Shown here piece by piece: positions 26,542 to 35,630 of a DNA stretch of 64,000 bases. The notes below the pieces were generated by a model. It did no database searches. It was not told the DNA's origin and saw nothing but the letters and a program-made list of their open reading frames with translations. Each line of letters begins with the position of its first letter. Within the stretch, counting starts at the first letter, position 1. Origin of the DNA: an uncultured Pelagibacteraceae bacterium (GTDB taxonomy: Bacteria; Pseudomonadota; Alphaproteobacteria; Pelagibacterales; Pelagibacteraceae); NCBI GenBank assembly GCA_902627805.1, contig CACOKN010000003.1, forward strand, positions 62,001 through 126,000, given 5' to 3'. A program made the translations under genes and the position numbers.

Positions 26542-27276
26542 CTAATTAAAATTTTCATATCCTTTTTTTTCTAACTCTATTGCAAGTTCTGGACCGCCTG
26601 ATTTAATAATTCTACCATTCATTAAAACATGGACAAAATCTGGTTTGATGTAATCTAATAATCTTTGGTAATGAGTAATAATTAAAAAAGAATTTTCATT
26701 ATTCCTTAAAGTATTTACACCATCAGCAACTATTTTAAGAGCATCTATGTCTAAACCCGAATCTGTCTCATCTAAAATTGAAAGTTTTGGCGCCAGCATC
26801 GACATTTGCAGAATTTCATTTTTCTTTTTTTCTCCTCCAGAGAAACCTACATTTAATTGCCTATTAAGTTTTTCTTCATCAAATTTCAGTTCTTTAGCTT
26901 TTTCTTTTACGAGTTTTAAAAACTCAATAGCGTCAAGCTCTTTTTGTCCACGAGCTTTTCTAATTGCATTTAAAGAAGTTTTTAAAAAAATATTAGTATT
27001 TACCCCAGGAATTTCTAAAGGATATTGAAAGGCTAAAAATATACCTTTGTGTGCTCTTTCCTCTGTTTCAAGTTCAAATAAATTTTTATTTTCAAATAAA
27101 ATTTCTCCAGATACTTCGTAACCTTTTTTTCCTGATAAAATATTAGATAAAGTGCTTTTTCCAGAGCCATTAGGGCCCATTATTGCGTGAACCTCGCCTG
27201 GATTTATATTTAATGAAAATCCTTTTAAAATTGATTTATTTTCAACATTTGCGTTCAAGTTATTTATTTTCAACAT
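26542..27276 (-). CDS. sufC: Fe-S assembly ATPase SufC
   Basis: A 244-residue ABC-type ATPase with Walker A GPNGSGKST (residues 34-42), the SufC-type signature GFSGGEKKKNEI, Walker B and the LDETDSGLDIDAL motif typical of SufC. It has no membrane partner and drives conformational change of SufBD in the cytoplasm. Start and stop touch sufB and sufD. Confidence 0.96.
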   Translation of the reverse strand: MLKINNLNANVENKSILKGFSLNINPGEVHAIMGPNGSGKSTLSNILSGKKGYEVSGEILFENKNLFELETEERAHKGIFLAFQYPLEIPGVNTNIFLKTSLNAIRKARGQKELDAIEFLKLVKEKAKELKFDEEKLNRQLNVGFSGGEKKKNEILQMSMLAPKLSILDETDSGLDIDALKIVADGVNTLRNNENSFLIITHYQRLLDYIKPDFVHVLMNGRIIKSGGPELAIELEKKGYENFN

Positions 27277-28718
27277 TAACCTACGCTCCCTTCTAGGCTA
27301 ATACTTACAAGCTTTTGGGCTTCTACAGCAAACTCCATTGGCAATTGCTGAAGAACTTCTTTACAAAATCCATTAACAATTAAACCAACAGCTTCCTCAG
27401 GATTTAATCCTCTTTGTTGACAATAGTGCAATTGCTCCTCACTAATTTTTGAAGTTGTTGCTTCATGAGCAATATTTGAGTCAAAATTTTTATTTTTAAT
27501 ATATGGAACAGTGTGAGCTCCACATTTGTTTCCCATTAATAGTGAGTCACACTGAGTGTAATTGCTGGAATTTTTTGCTTTTGAATTTATATCTACTAAT
27601 CCCCTATATGTCATATCAGAAAAGCCAGCACTAATACCTTTGGAAATTATCTTACTTTTAGTATTTTTACCAAGATGGATCATCTTCGTACCTGTGTCAG
27701 CTTTTTGATGATTATTTGTAATTGCTATAGAATAAAACTCACCAATTGAATTATCACCTCTAAGAATACAGCTTGGGTATTTCCAAGTTATTGCAGAGCC
27801 TGTCTCTACCTGTGTCCAAGAAATTTTAGAATTTTTTCCTTTACATAGTCCTCTTTTAGTTACAAAATTATAAATTCCTCCTTTTCCATTTTCATCACCC
27901 GGATACCAGTTTTGAACAGTTGAATATTTAATTTCTGCATCATCAAGAGCTATTAGTTCAACGTTAGCGGCATGTAATTGATTTTCATCTCTCATTGGAG
28001 CAGTACAACCCTCTAGATAACTTACGTAACTGCCTTTATCAGCAATGATCAATGTTCTTTCGAATTGTCCTGTTTCTGATGCGTTAATTCTAAAATAAGT
28101 CGATAGTTCCATTGGACATTTTACACCCTCAGGAATGTAAACAAATGAGCCATCAGTAAATACTGCAGAATTTAATGTTGCAAAAAAATGATCTGTTGTT
28201 GGAATAACTGTCCCTAAATATTTTTTTACTAAGTCAGGATGCCTTTGTATTGCTTCAGACATAGAACAAAAAATAATTCCATGTTTTGTTAGTTCCCCTT
28301 TAAATGTTGTGGCCACTGAAACAGAATCAAACACAGCATCTACCGCTATACCATTTAATCTTGCTTGCTCTTGAAGAGGAATTCCTAATTTATTATAGGT
28401 TTCTATAAGTTTAGGATCCAATTCATCTAAGCTCTTAGGTTTATCCTTCATACTTTTCGGAGCCGAATAATAATATAGATCTTGATAATCAATTTTAGGA
28501 TACTTAGGTTTTTGCCAATCAGGTTCCCTGAGAAGCTTAAATCTCTCAAATGCTTTTAATCTGAAATCCAACATCCACTTAGGTTCTTTTTTAATATTAG
28601 AAATGAATTTAATTACATCTACATTTAGACCTTTTGGTGCTCTAATATTTTCAATATCAGTTGTAAAACCGTATTTATAGTCTTTTAAATTTTCGATATC
28701 TTTTTCTCTAGTATCCAT
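27276..28718 (-). CDS. sufB: Fe-S assembly scaffold protein SufB
   Basis: A 480-residue SufB with the family blocks [55 protein letters not shown], and the cluster-site Cys and Glu region [18 protein letters not shown] near residue 405. It is the main scaffold on which new clusters form, in complex with SufC and SufD. It directly follows iscR (one base between) and starts the structural part of the operon. Confidence 0.97.
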   Translation of the reverse strand: MDTREKDIENLKDYKYGFTTDIENIRAPKGLNVDVIKFISNIKKEPKWMLDFRLKAFERFKLLREPDWQKPKYPKIDYQDLYYYSAPKSMKDKPKSLDELDPKLIETYNKLGIPLQEQARLNGIAVDAVFDSVSVATTFKGELTKHGIIFCSMSEAIQRHPDLVKKYLGTVIPTTDHFFATLNSAVFTDGSFVYIPEGVKCPMELSTYFRINASETGQFERTLIIADKGSYVSYLEGCTAPMRDENQLHAANVELIALDDAEIKYSTVQNWYPGDENGKGGIYNFVTKRGLCKGKNSKISWTQVETGSAITWKYPSCILRGDNSIGEFYSIAITNNHQKADTGTKMIHLGKNTKSKIISKGISAGFSDMTYRGLVDINSKAKNSSNYTQCDSLLMGNKCGAHTVPYIKNKNFDSNIAHEATTSKISEEQLHYCQQRGLNPEEAVGLIVNGFCKEVLQQLPMEFAVEAQKLVSISLEGSVG

Positions 28719-28719
28719 T

Positions 28720-29145
28720 TTATAATCTTCTCTCTAAATTTTCTTTCACTAAATCATCTAAACTTTTTTTATCAAAAAAGTTATTTATATGAGTTTCAAG
28801 TTCATCCCAAAGGTTGTGAGTTAAACATTTTGTTGATTTCCCGTTACATCCTTTTTTTGAGTCTTTTTTACATTGCACAGTTTTTACTTTCTCATCAACA
28901 GCATCAAAAATATTTGTTAATTTTATTTCTTTGGCATTTCTATTTAAAATATATCCACCTTGAGTTCCTCTGACACTTTGAACAATTTCTTTCTTTCTCA
29001 ATTTTGAAAAAATTTGCTCTAAATAATCTAAAGAAATGCCTTGTCTTAAAGAAATATCTCTTAGAGAAACTGGATTAATTCCATCAAATCTAGCCAGGTC
29101 CACTAAAGCCATTACCGCATATCTGCCTTTAGAAGTAAGTCTCAT
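28720..29145 (-). CDS. iscR: Rrf2-family regulator IscR
   Basis: A 141-residue Rrf2 regulator. An N-terminal winged helix ([17 protein letters not shown]) is followed by a cluster-binding loop with Cys92, Cys100, Cys107 and His110, matching IscR ligands although loop spacing is a little longer than in E. coli. Holo-IscR represses iron-sulfur assembly genes and is itself a client, giving feedback control. It heads the suf operon, and an IscR-type operator overlaps its promoter, so self-regulation is well supported. Confidence 0.93.
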   Translation of the reverse strand: MRLTSKGRYAVMALVDLARFDGINPVSLRDISLRQGISLDYLEQIFSKLRKKEIVQSVRGTQGGYILNRNAKEIKLTNIFDAVDEKVKTVQCKKDSKKGCNGKSTKCLTHNLWDELETHINNFFDKKSLDDLVKENLERRL

Positions 29146-29165
29146 ATTTCCTTATTTTACAAGGG

Positions 29166-29193
29166 TATATATAAACCTGACCAAAATAGTCAA
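29166..29193 (-). promoter_or_regulatory. iscR-suf promoter
   Basis: TTGACT (29188-29193) and TATATA (29166-29171) on the minus strand are 16 bases apart, about 20 bases upstream of the iscR start codon. The -35 box lies within the IscR operator. The iscR ribosome site is AAGGAAAT just before ATG. Confidence 0.55.
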
Positions 29194-29197
29194 GTAT
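29173..29197 (-). promoter_or_regulatory. Type 1 IscR operator
   Basis: Read on the minus strand, the 25 bases run ATACTTGACTATTTTGG then TCAGGTTT. They match the known type 1 IscR consensus (ATASYYGACT, five variable bases, AGTCRRSTAT) at 23 of 25 positions. It covers the -35 element of the iscR promoter, so bound IscR should block transcription. Confidence 0.75.
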
Positions 29198-29279
29198 CAT
29201 GAAAAAAAAAAAACTAACATTTTGTCACGCAGTTGTGATAAACCTAATTTTTTTTTGAGAATAGTAATCAATAACAATT

Positions 29280-29936
29280 ATGGAAAATAAAATATTAGAA
29301 ATATTTATTCCAGGACCTGCAGGCAGACTTGAAGCCAAGTATTATAAGAGTAAAAAAAATACTTCACCAATAGCTTTAGTTTTACAACCACACCCTCAGT
29401 ATGGAGGAACAATGAATAACAAAGTTGTTGTAGAAACTTTTCATACTTTTATGGAAAATGATTTTTCAGTTTGTAGAGTAAATTTTAGAGGTGTAGGTAA
29501 GAGCGATGGTGAATTTGATAATGGTCAAGGTGAATTAGCAGATGCTGCAGCTGCTCTTGATTGGTTAGAGAGAGAAAATTTTGATAATTCTCAGTGCTGG
29601 GTTTCAGGTTTTTCTTTTGGGTCATTGATTGCAATGCAATTGTTAATGAGGAGACCAGAAATAAATAGATTTGTTGCAATTTCTCCTCAACCAAATGTTT
29701 ATGATTTTTCATTTTTATCTCCATGCCCAACCTCTGGAATAATGATTTACGGAAAAAAAGATGAATTAGTACCTGTTGAACACATCAATGAACTTAATAA
29801 AAGATTAAGTGCTCAAAAAGGTATCAAAGTTGAATTTCAGTCAATCTCAGAAGCAAATCATTTTTTTTCAAAAAATGAAGAAGCACTTTCAAAATCCCTA
29901 GATAAATACATCAAAAAAGAAACAGCTTTGTATTAA
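29280..29936 (+). CDS. Alpha/beta hydrolase (COG2945-like)
   Basis: A 218-residue serine hydrolase. The nucleophile elbow GFSFGS, an acid in YGKKDELVP and a final His in EANHFF give a full catalytic triad in the right order. HPQYGGTMNNKV and VNFRGVGKSDGEFD are typical of the small COG2945 alpha/beta hydrolases. It is probably a cytoplasmic esterase or thioesterase-like enzyme; the substrate is unknown. It is divergent from iscR and overlaps the stop of anmK by 4 bases. Confidence 0.82.
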   Translation: MENKILEIFIPGPAGRLEAKYYKSKKNTSPIALVLQPHPQYGGTMNNKVVVETFHTFMENDFSVCRVNFRGVGKSDGEFDNGQGELADAAAALDWLERENFDNSQCWVSGFSFGSLIAMQLLMRRPEINRFVAISPQPNVYDFSFLSPCPTSGIMIYGKKDELVPVEHINELNKRLSAQKGIKVEFQSISEANHFFSKNEEALSKSLDKYIKKETALY

Positions 29937-31078
29937 AAATTTTCAACTAAAACTCCACCGGTTAATGATTTTTTACATCTAGTTGTGTTTGGAAATGAAA
30001 TAGGCATACCTTTTAGTGATCTTATAGCTAGAAATGCAAAAGCTTGCGACTCTATAAAGTCGCCATCTATTTCATATTGATCAATTGAATTAAGATTTAT
30101 ATTATCAAAATTATTTTTTATACTTTCTAATAAATATTTATTTTTTCTTCCTCCTCCACATACAAGCCATTTACTTTTATGAGAATTATTCTTACCATTT
30201 ATAAATTTCATTCCATCTGAAATTAATTTGGCTGTAAAATCAGTAATGGTTGCAGCACCATCTTCTAATGAAAGACCTTTTGCAAAAAAAATATCAAAAT
30301 CTTTAACATCCAAAGATCTTTCAAAATTAGATCCCACAGCAAAATTATCTAAAGCCTGGTTTAAAATTAGTTTGTCTGTTTTTCCAGATCTTGCTATTAA
30401 ACCTTCTTTGTCATATCCTTTTTTAGAATTTTTTCTCATCCATTCATCTATTAAACAATTGCCAGGTCCAATATCACAGGCATAAATTTTTTTCCCTAAA
30501 TCTAAATTATTATTTTCTATTGTATAGGTAACATTAGAAATGCCTCCAATATTTAGAATATTTATTGGAAATCCTAAATTAAATTTTTTATTTAATTTAT
30601 TTGCTAAAGTGTTATGAAAGATTGGCGCTAAAGGAGCACCTTGCCCTCCATTTTCTAAATCATTTTGTCTGAAATTATAAATAACTTTTTTTTTTGTTAA
30701 TTGAGATAATAGCAATCCGTCACCCAATTGTTTTGTAATTTTTTTTTCTGGAGCATGAAATATGGTTTGACCATGGAAACCAATTAAATCAACATCATAT
30801 TTTGATAGTTCAAGACTATTATTCACAGCTTTAAAATGAAATAAGGTTATTTCTCTCTCCAAATCTTTTATTTCAACTTGATATTTAGTCAAATCATCTG
30901 GATTTAACATTTTATCTCTAATTTTTTGTATTTTTTGAGTTAATTTCTCATCATATTGAAAATATTTATCAATAATTATTGAAAACTCTTTATCACCATC
31001 TGACCTAATTATTGATACATCTACTCCATCCAACGAGGTACCACTCATTAAACCCATTGATGTATAAATCTTATCCAT
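29933..31078 (-). CDS. anmK: Anhydro-N-acetylmuramic acid kinase
   Basis: A 381-residue AnmK. It starts with the ATP-binding SMGLMSGTSLDGVDVSI and contains GFHGQTIFHAPE, NIGGISNVTY and the late WLVCGGGRKNKYLL motif. It phosphorylates anhydroMurNAc released from peptidoglycan and opens the anhydro ring, feeding cell-wall recycling. It is divergent from tyrS, a neighbourhood common in Proteobacteria. The enzyme appears complete. Confidence 0.93.
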   Translation of the reverse strand: MDKIYTSMGLMSGTSLDGVDVSIIRSDGDKEFSIIIDKYFQYDEKLTQKIQKIRDKMLNPDDLTKYQVEIKDLEREITLFHFKAVNNSLELSKYDVDLIGFHGQTIFHAPEKKITKQLGDGLLLSQLTKKKVIYNFRQNDLENGGQGAPLAPIFHNTLANKLNKKFNLGFPINILNIGGISNVTYTIENNNLDLGKKIYACDIGPGNCLIDEWMRKNSKKGYDKEGLIARSGKTDKLILNQALDNFAVGSNFERSLDVKDFDIFFAKGLSLEDGAATITDFTAKLISDGMKFINGKNNSHKSKWLVCGGGRKNKYLLESIKNNFDNINLNSIDQYEIDGDFIESQAFAFLAIRSLKGMPISFPNTTRCKKSLTGGVLVENF

Positions 31079-31125
31079 TCTTATTTTTTTTTATTAAATA
31101 ATGTATATTGTGGAACTATAGACTT

Positions 31126-32355
31126 ATGGATAAATTTTTAAAAGAATTTAAAGATAGAGGCTACTTCTATCAATGCACGAATGAAAATGAATTATCCAAA
31201 TTAATAAATAAAGAAAAAATTAAAGGTTACATAGGTTTTGATTGTACTGCTGAAAGTCTTCATGTTGGAAGCTTACTTCAAATCATGTGTCTCAGACTTC
31301 TTCAAAAATATGGGCACAGACCGATTGTCTTATTAGGTGGAGGAACTACCAGAATTGGAGATCCTTCAGGTAAAGACAAAACAAGGAAAATTTTAACTGA
31401 AAAAGAAATAGATAAAAATACAAAAAATATTGAAAAAATATTAAAAAAATTTTTAAATAATAACGATCCAAAAACAAAACCTATTTTTGTAAATAATTAT
31501 TCCTGGCTTAAAAATTTAAATTATATTTCATTTTTAAGAGAAATAGGAAAACATTTTACAATTAATAAAATGCTTACTTTTGAAAGTGTTAAAACTAGAC
31601 TGGATAGAGAACAATCTTTAAGTTATATGGAATTTAATTATATGATTTTGCAAGCTTATGATTTTTTAGAGTTAAATAAAAAAAAAAATTGTTCCTTACA
31701 AATAGGAGGTTCTGATCAATGGGGAAACATTGTTAATGGAACAGAACTTATAAAAAGATATTCTAGTAAACAAGCTTATGGCTTAACTACCCCTCTCATT
31801 ACATTATCCTCAGGAGCAAAAATGGGAAAAACTGAGTCAGGTGCTATTTGGTTAGATGAAAAATTATTATCATCATATGACTATTGGCAATTTTGGAGAA
31901 ATATTGATGACAGAGATGTAATAAAATTTTTAAAAATGTTCACAGATTTAGATATTGAAGAAATTGATAAAATGAAGGATGAAGATATTAATAAACTTAA
32001 AATTAAGCTAGCTAACGAAACAACTGCTATGCTTCATGGTTTAAAAGCTGCTAAAAGTTCAGAGCAAGCAGCAAATGAAGCTTTCTCAGGAACTTCACTT
32101 GGTTCAAATTTACCTTCAATTAAAATTAAGAAGACTGATATTGAAAATAAAATGAGTATTATAGATCTCGTAATCTTATCTAAATTAGAAAATTCAAAGA
32201 GTGAAATTAGACGTCTTATTAAAGGAAATGCAATAAAATTGAATGATGAAATTATATCTCAAGAAAATCTGATTATTTCTTATGAATTATTCAGACAAAA
32301 TTATTTAAAACTTTCTGTTGGAAAAAAAAGACACTTAAAGATTGTGTTAAGTTAA
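31126..32355 (+). CDS. tyrS: Tyrosyl-tRNA synthetase
   Basis: A 409-residue class I synthetase. The HIGH-type motif is HVGS in FDCTAESLHVGSLLQ, the KMSKS-type loop is KMGKTESG, and a C-terminal S4-like RNA-binding domain (SKSEIRRLIKGNAIKLN) is present. It charges tRNA-Tyr. I start at the ATG at 31126. An in-frame TTG six codons earlier would add residues that do not belong to the family. The end overlaps the convergent AsmA-like gene by 4 bases. Confidence 0.95.
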   Translation: MDKFLKEFKDRGYFYQCTNENELSKLINKEKIKGYIGFDCTAESLHVGSLLQIMCLRLLQKYGHRPIVLLGGGTTRIGDPSGKDKTRKILTEKEIDKNTKNIEKILKKFLNNNDPKTKPIFVNNYSWLKNLNYISFLREIGKHFTINKMLTFESVKTRLDREQSLSYMEFNYMILQAYDFLELNKKKNCSLQIGGSDQWGNIVNGTELIKRYSSKQAYGLTTPLITLSSGAKMGKTESGAIWLDEKLLSSYDYWQFWRNIDDRDVIKFLKMFTDLDIEEIDKMKDEDINKLKIKLANETTAMLHGLKAAKSSEQAANEAFSGTSLGSNLPSIKIKKTDIENKMSIIDLVILSKLENSKSEIRRLIKGNAIKLNDEIISQENLIISYELFRQNYLKLSVGKKRHLKIVLS

Positions 32356-34538
32356 TTCTTTTTAATTTTTTCCAATGTTCTTGTAATAAATCTGGGCGTT
32401 AGAGTTTTGACAGGATTTACTGAAGTTTTTAAATTTTTTGGAGGGCCTTTGATCTTGAAACTTACTCCAAATACTCCCTCACCAGTTTTTTTTCCAACTA
32501 GTATTTCACCTAGCACAGGTAATGAACCAATAAAATTATTAATTGTTGTGGCTGGCACCAATGTGCCCTTTAAACTAATTAATTTATTTTTTTCAACATA
32601 GCCCTCCATTAAAATAGATATTGCTGGGCCAATTGCATAAATCTCGTCAATGGTCATCAGATTACCATCATTCTTAAAGTTCATCTCAAATTCTGTGAAA
32701 CGTATTCCTTCTCCAGATAAAATATCTGCAATACCTTGTAAGGATGCCAGGGTAAGAATTTTTGTCAATATAGGAAGCTCTTTTAATTTGAAATCATAAA
32801 TTTTTATTTGCGAAACAGATTTTTTTGATTTTTTTGAGCTATAAAAATCAAGTGATCCCTCATCGAAACCCTTTATAAATTTATATCTTTTTACAAAAGG
32901 TTTTGCCTCATCAACAAACAAAGTGGTGATTTTATTATTATCAACACTATTAATTGTGAATTTAAGTTTTTTATTTTTTGAAAAACTTCCTATTAAGTTA
33001 GCTTTTTGTATTTCATTATTTTTAATTAAAATATCTCCTTTAAAATCTGTTAGATAAAACTCACTATCTAAAAAAATTTTTTCAACATCAATTTCTAAAT
33101 TACTATTTATATCTATGATTTTTGAACCTTCATCATCATTTGATAATAAGTCCTCAATAAAATTATCAGCGTTAAAACTAGACCCAGTTAAATAATATTT
33201 TTTTTTATCTTTTCTTAATCTTATTGAATTTTTTTGTCTGTCTTGATCAAGATAATCTAAATCTACCTCATCTAATCCAGAAATTTGAAGTTTTTCATTT
33301 AATACTAAATTTTTAATTTTAATAAAGTTTTTATCCTCATTTAGATTAAAAGATTTTAATACCAGTTCGTTATTTTTATTTTGAGACCCTTTAAAAATTA
33401 AAATAATTTCATTTTTCTCCTTTTTTTTGTAATTTAAATAATCAAAATTGAAGGGGTTATCTTTTATTTTTAAAATTATTTCAAAGTGTTTAGTTTGTTT
33501 CTTATTTGAAAAAAAATAATCTATATCATCATTGTCACTTTGATATAGTAGGTTTCCATTTCCCTCAATAGTAAAATTATTCTTTTCATATTGTAATATT
33601 ATTTTTTGATTTAAAAGAGAAATTGTTTTTTTTTGTTTAGGAAAAAATCTTTTTAATTTCAAATTATTAGGTATAATTAATTCATGAACTAATATTTCTG
33701 AATTAATTTTAAAATTTTCAAATTTGAATCCTTTTTGTATTTCAAAAGAAAAATTATTATTTGAAGTCAATGATAATTTTTCTATTTCAAAGTTTGGTAA
33801 AAATGGTTTGACTAATAAATCTATATTTCCTTTATCTAAATCAGACTTTTTATGCGCAAAGGTACCATTTACAAAAAAATCATCATTCTTTTTTTTTATT
33901 GATACATTTTCTGAGGAAAATTCTATTTTATCAAATTTAAAATTAAGATCTTTAACTAAAAAATTATTTTTTTTATAATCAAAAATAAAGTCTAGTTTTT
34001 GTAGATTGTATTTTTTCAATACATTTACTTCAACATCTTTTACAATACCATTAATCTCATAATTGCTCTTAATATTTCCACTTGAATCAAATTCTAACTT
34101 TATGTCAGCAATCAAATATCCTTTTTTAATGGCTTTTTCCATTATGAATAGTTCAGGAGTATTTTGAAATGATCTTAAAAAAGAAATTAAGTTTTTTAAC
34201 TCAAGAGATTTTGATGAAATCTCTAAATTTTCAATTGAAAACTTGTCCTCTATCAAGGACTTTAACGAAAGTTGTATCTTTATATTTTCAATTTCTATTT
34301 TTTTACTTTGATTTATTAAATTTGTGCCAATTGTTTTAGCTTGAAGTTTTAATTGAAATGGATCTAAAATTAATTTTATTTCTTTTAATTCGACTTCTAA
34401 ATTCTTATCAAATTTTCGAATTTTTTCTGTTATTTGATTATTAAATTTATCAGTCTCAACTCCAAAAATACTTAGGTAGGTTAAAGTAATAAATATTAAT
34501 AATAATAAAGTTATAAAAAGTTTAAGAAATATTTTCAT
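32352..34538 (-). CDS. AsmA-like/DUF3971 envelope protein
   Basis: A 728-residue protein with one N-terminal membrane helix (about residues 5-26) and a long periplasmic region of repeated beta strands. The C-terminal 150 residues (ADILSGEGIRFTEFEMNF, AIGPAISILMEGYV, LPVLGEILVGKKTGEGVFGVSFKI) match the AsmA-like C-terminal domain of the YhdP/TamB/AsmA group. These proteins form hydrophobic grooves that move phospholipid to the outer membrane. The gene starts where prfB ends (1-base overlap). The exact paralogue type cannot be named. Confidence 0.8.
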   Translation of the reverse strand: MKIFLKLFITLLLLIFITLTYLSIFGVETDKFNNQITEKIRKFDKNLEVELKEIKLILDPFQLKLQAKTIGTNLINQSKKIEIENIKIQLSLKSLIEDKFSIENLEISSKSLELKNLISFLRSFQNTPELFIMEKAIKKGYLIADIKLEFDSSGNIKSNYEINGIVKDVEVNVLKKYNLQKLDFIFDYKKNNFLVKDLNFKFDKIEFSSENVSIKKKNDDFFVNGTFAHKKSDLDKGNIDLLVKPFLPNFEIEKLSLTSNNNFSFEIQKGFKFENFKINSEILVHELIIPNNLKLKRFFPKQKKTISLLNQKIILQYEKNNFTIEGNGNLLYQSDNDDIDYFFSNKKQTKHFEIILKIKDNPFNFDYLNYKKKEKNEIILIFKGSQNKNNELVLKSFNLNEDKNFIKIKNLVLNEKLQISGLDEVDLDYLDQDRQKNSIRLRKDKKKYYLTGSSFNADNFIEDLLSNDDEGSKIIDINSNLEIDVEKIFLDSEFYLTDFKGDILIKNNEIQKANLIGSFSKNKKLKFTINSVDNNKITTLFVDEAKPFVKRYKFIKGFDEGSLDFYSSKKSKKSVSQIKIYDFKLKELPILTKILTLASLQGIADILSGEGIRFTEFEMNFKNDGNLMTIDEIYAIGPAISILMEGYVEKNKLISLKGTLVPATTINNFIGSLPVLGEILVGKKTGEGVFGVSFKIKGPPKNLKTSVNPVKTLTPRFITRTLEKIKKN

Positions 34539-35630
34539 TATGTTTGATACAGTGATTGTTCTAAAAATTCATCAATTTCCCCATCTAAAATCTTATCTGG
34601 ATTAGAACTTTCAAAGTTAGATCTATTATCTTTTACTAATCTATATGGTTGTAAAACATAAGATCTTATTTGGTGTCCCCAACCTATTTCAGATTTTGAT
34701 GATTCGGCATTTTCATTTTCTTTTTCTTTTTTTTTTATCTCAAAATCATAGAGTCTTGCTCTAAGCATATTCATGCATGTTTCTTTATTTTTATGTTGAG
34801 ATCTCTCATTTTGACATTGAACTACAATTTTAGATGGTAAATGAGTAATTCTAACTGCACTATCAGTTGTATTAACATGTTGACCACCAGCGCCACTAGA
34901 TCTGTAAGTATCTATTCTCAAATCTTTATCTTGAATTTCAATATTAATATTTTCATCCACCACTGGATAAACCCAAATACTAGCAAAACTAGTATGACGT
35001 CTTGCACCTGAGTCAAATGGCGAAATTCTTACTAATCTGTGAATTCCTGACTCTTTTTTTAACCAACCAAATACATAATCACCTTCAATTTTAATTGTTG
35101 AGGATTTTATACCTGCCTCATCACCCTTGTGTTCACTTATTAATGTTGATTTATAATTTTTATTATCAGACCATTTTAGATACATTCTTCTCAACATATC
35201 TGCCCAATCTTGGCTCTCAGTACCTCCGGCACCAGCATGAATTTCTATGTAACAATCAAACGAATCAGAATCATTTGATAAAAAACAATTAATTTCATTT
35301 TTTTTTGCTAATTTTCTTAAATTCCTAATATTTTCTAAAACTTCATTTTGTATATTTGTATTATTTTCATCTATGGCAAGTTCATACAAATCACTTAAAT
35401 CTTTTAGTTGATTTAAAGAACTTTTGTAAGAACCAATCAAATCCTCATATAATTTTTTTTCTTTAAGTATTTTTTTTGAGTTGGACTTATCCTGCCAAAA
35501 ATCAGAATTAAGAATTGCTTTATTATGATTTTGTAATTTTAAATCTATCTTATTTTTATCAAAGATACTCCTTAACTCTTTGATTTATTTTTTCTATCTC
35601 TTTTTTGTAATCTGTATATTTATGATCCAT
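34538..35630 (-). CDS. prfB: Peptide chain release factor 2 with programmed +1 frameshift
   Basis: RF2 reads the UAA and UGA stop codons. The gene starts at the ATG at 35630 and runs 23 codons to an in-frame TGA (35559-35561). A +1 shift there opens the frame that continues to 34538, for 363 residues in total (E. coli RF2 has 365). The second part has the SPF tripeptide (RISPFDSGARRH) and the catalytic GGQ (SSGAGGQHVNTTDSAVR). The start shares one base with the PBP1A stop (TAATG). Without the frameshift the first frame would give only a 23-residue peptide. Confidence 0.95.
35558..35573 (-). other. prfB programmed frameshift site
   Basis: On the minus strand AAGGAG-TAT-CTT-TGA-T has the internal Shine-Dalgarno-like AAGGAG (35568-35573), the slippery CTT (35562-35564) and the in-frame TGA (35559-35561) at the classical spacing. 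Low RF2 slows stop reading and lets the ribosome slip +1, so RF2 controls its own level. Confidence 0.93.

Noticed and set aside
34538..35440. Apparent prfB lacking its N-terminus, as if truncated or a pseudogene
   Set aside because: The missing part is encoded upstream in another frame and is joined by the standard RF2 programmed frameshift, so the gene is intact.
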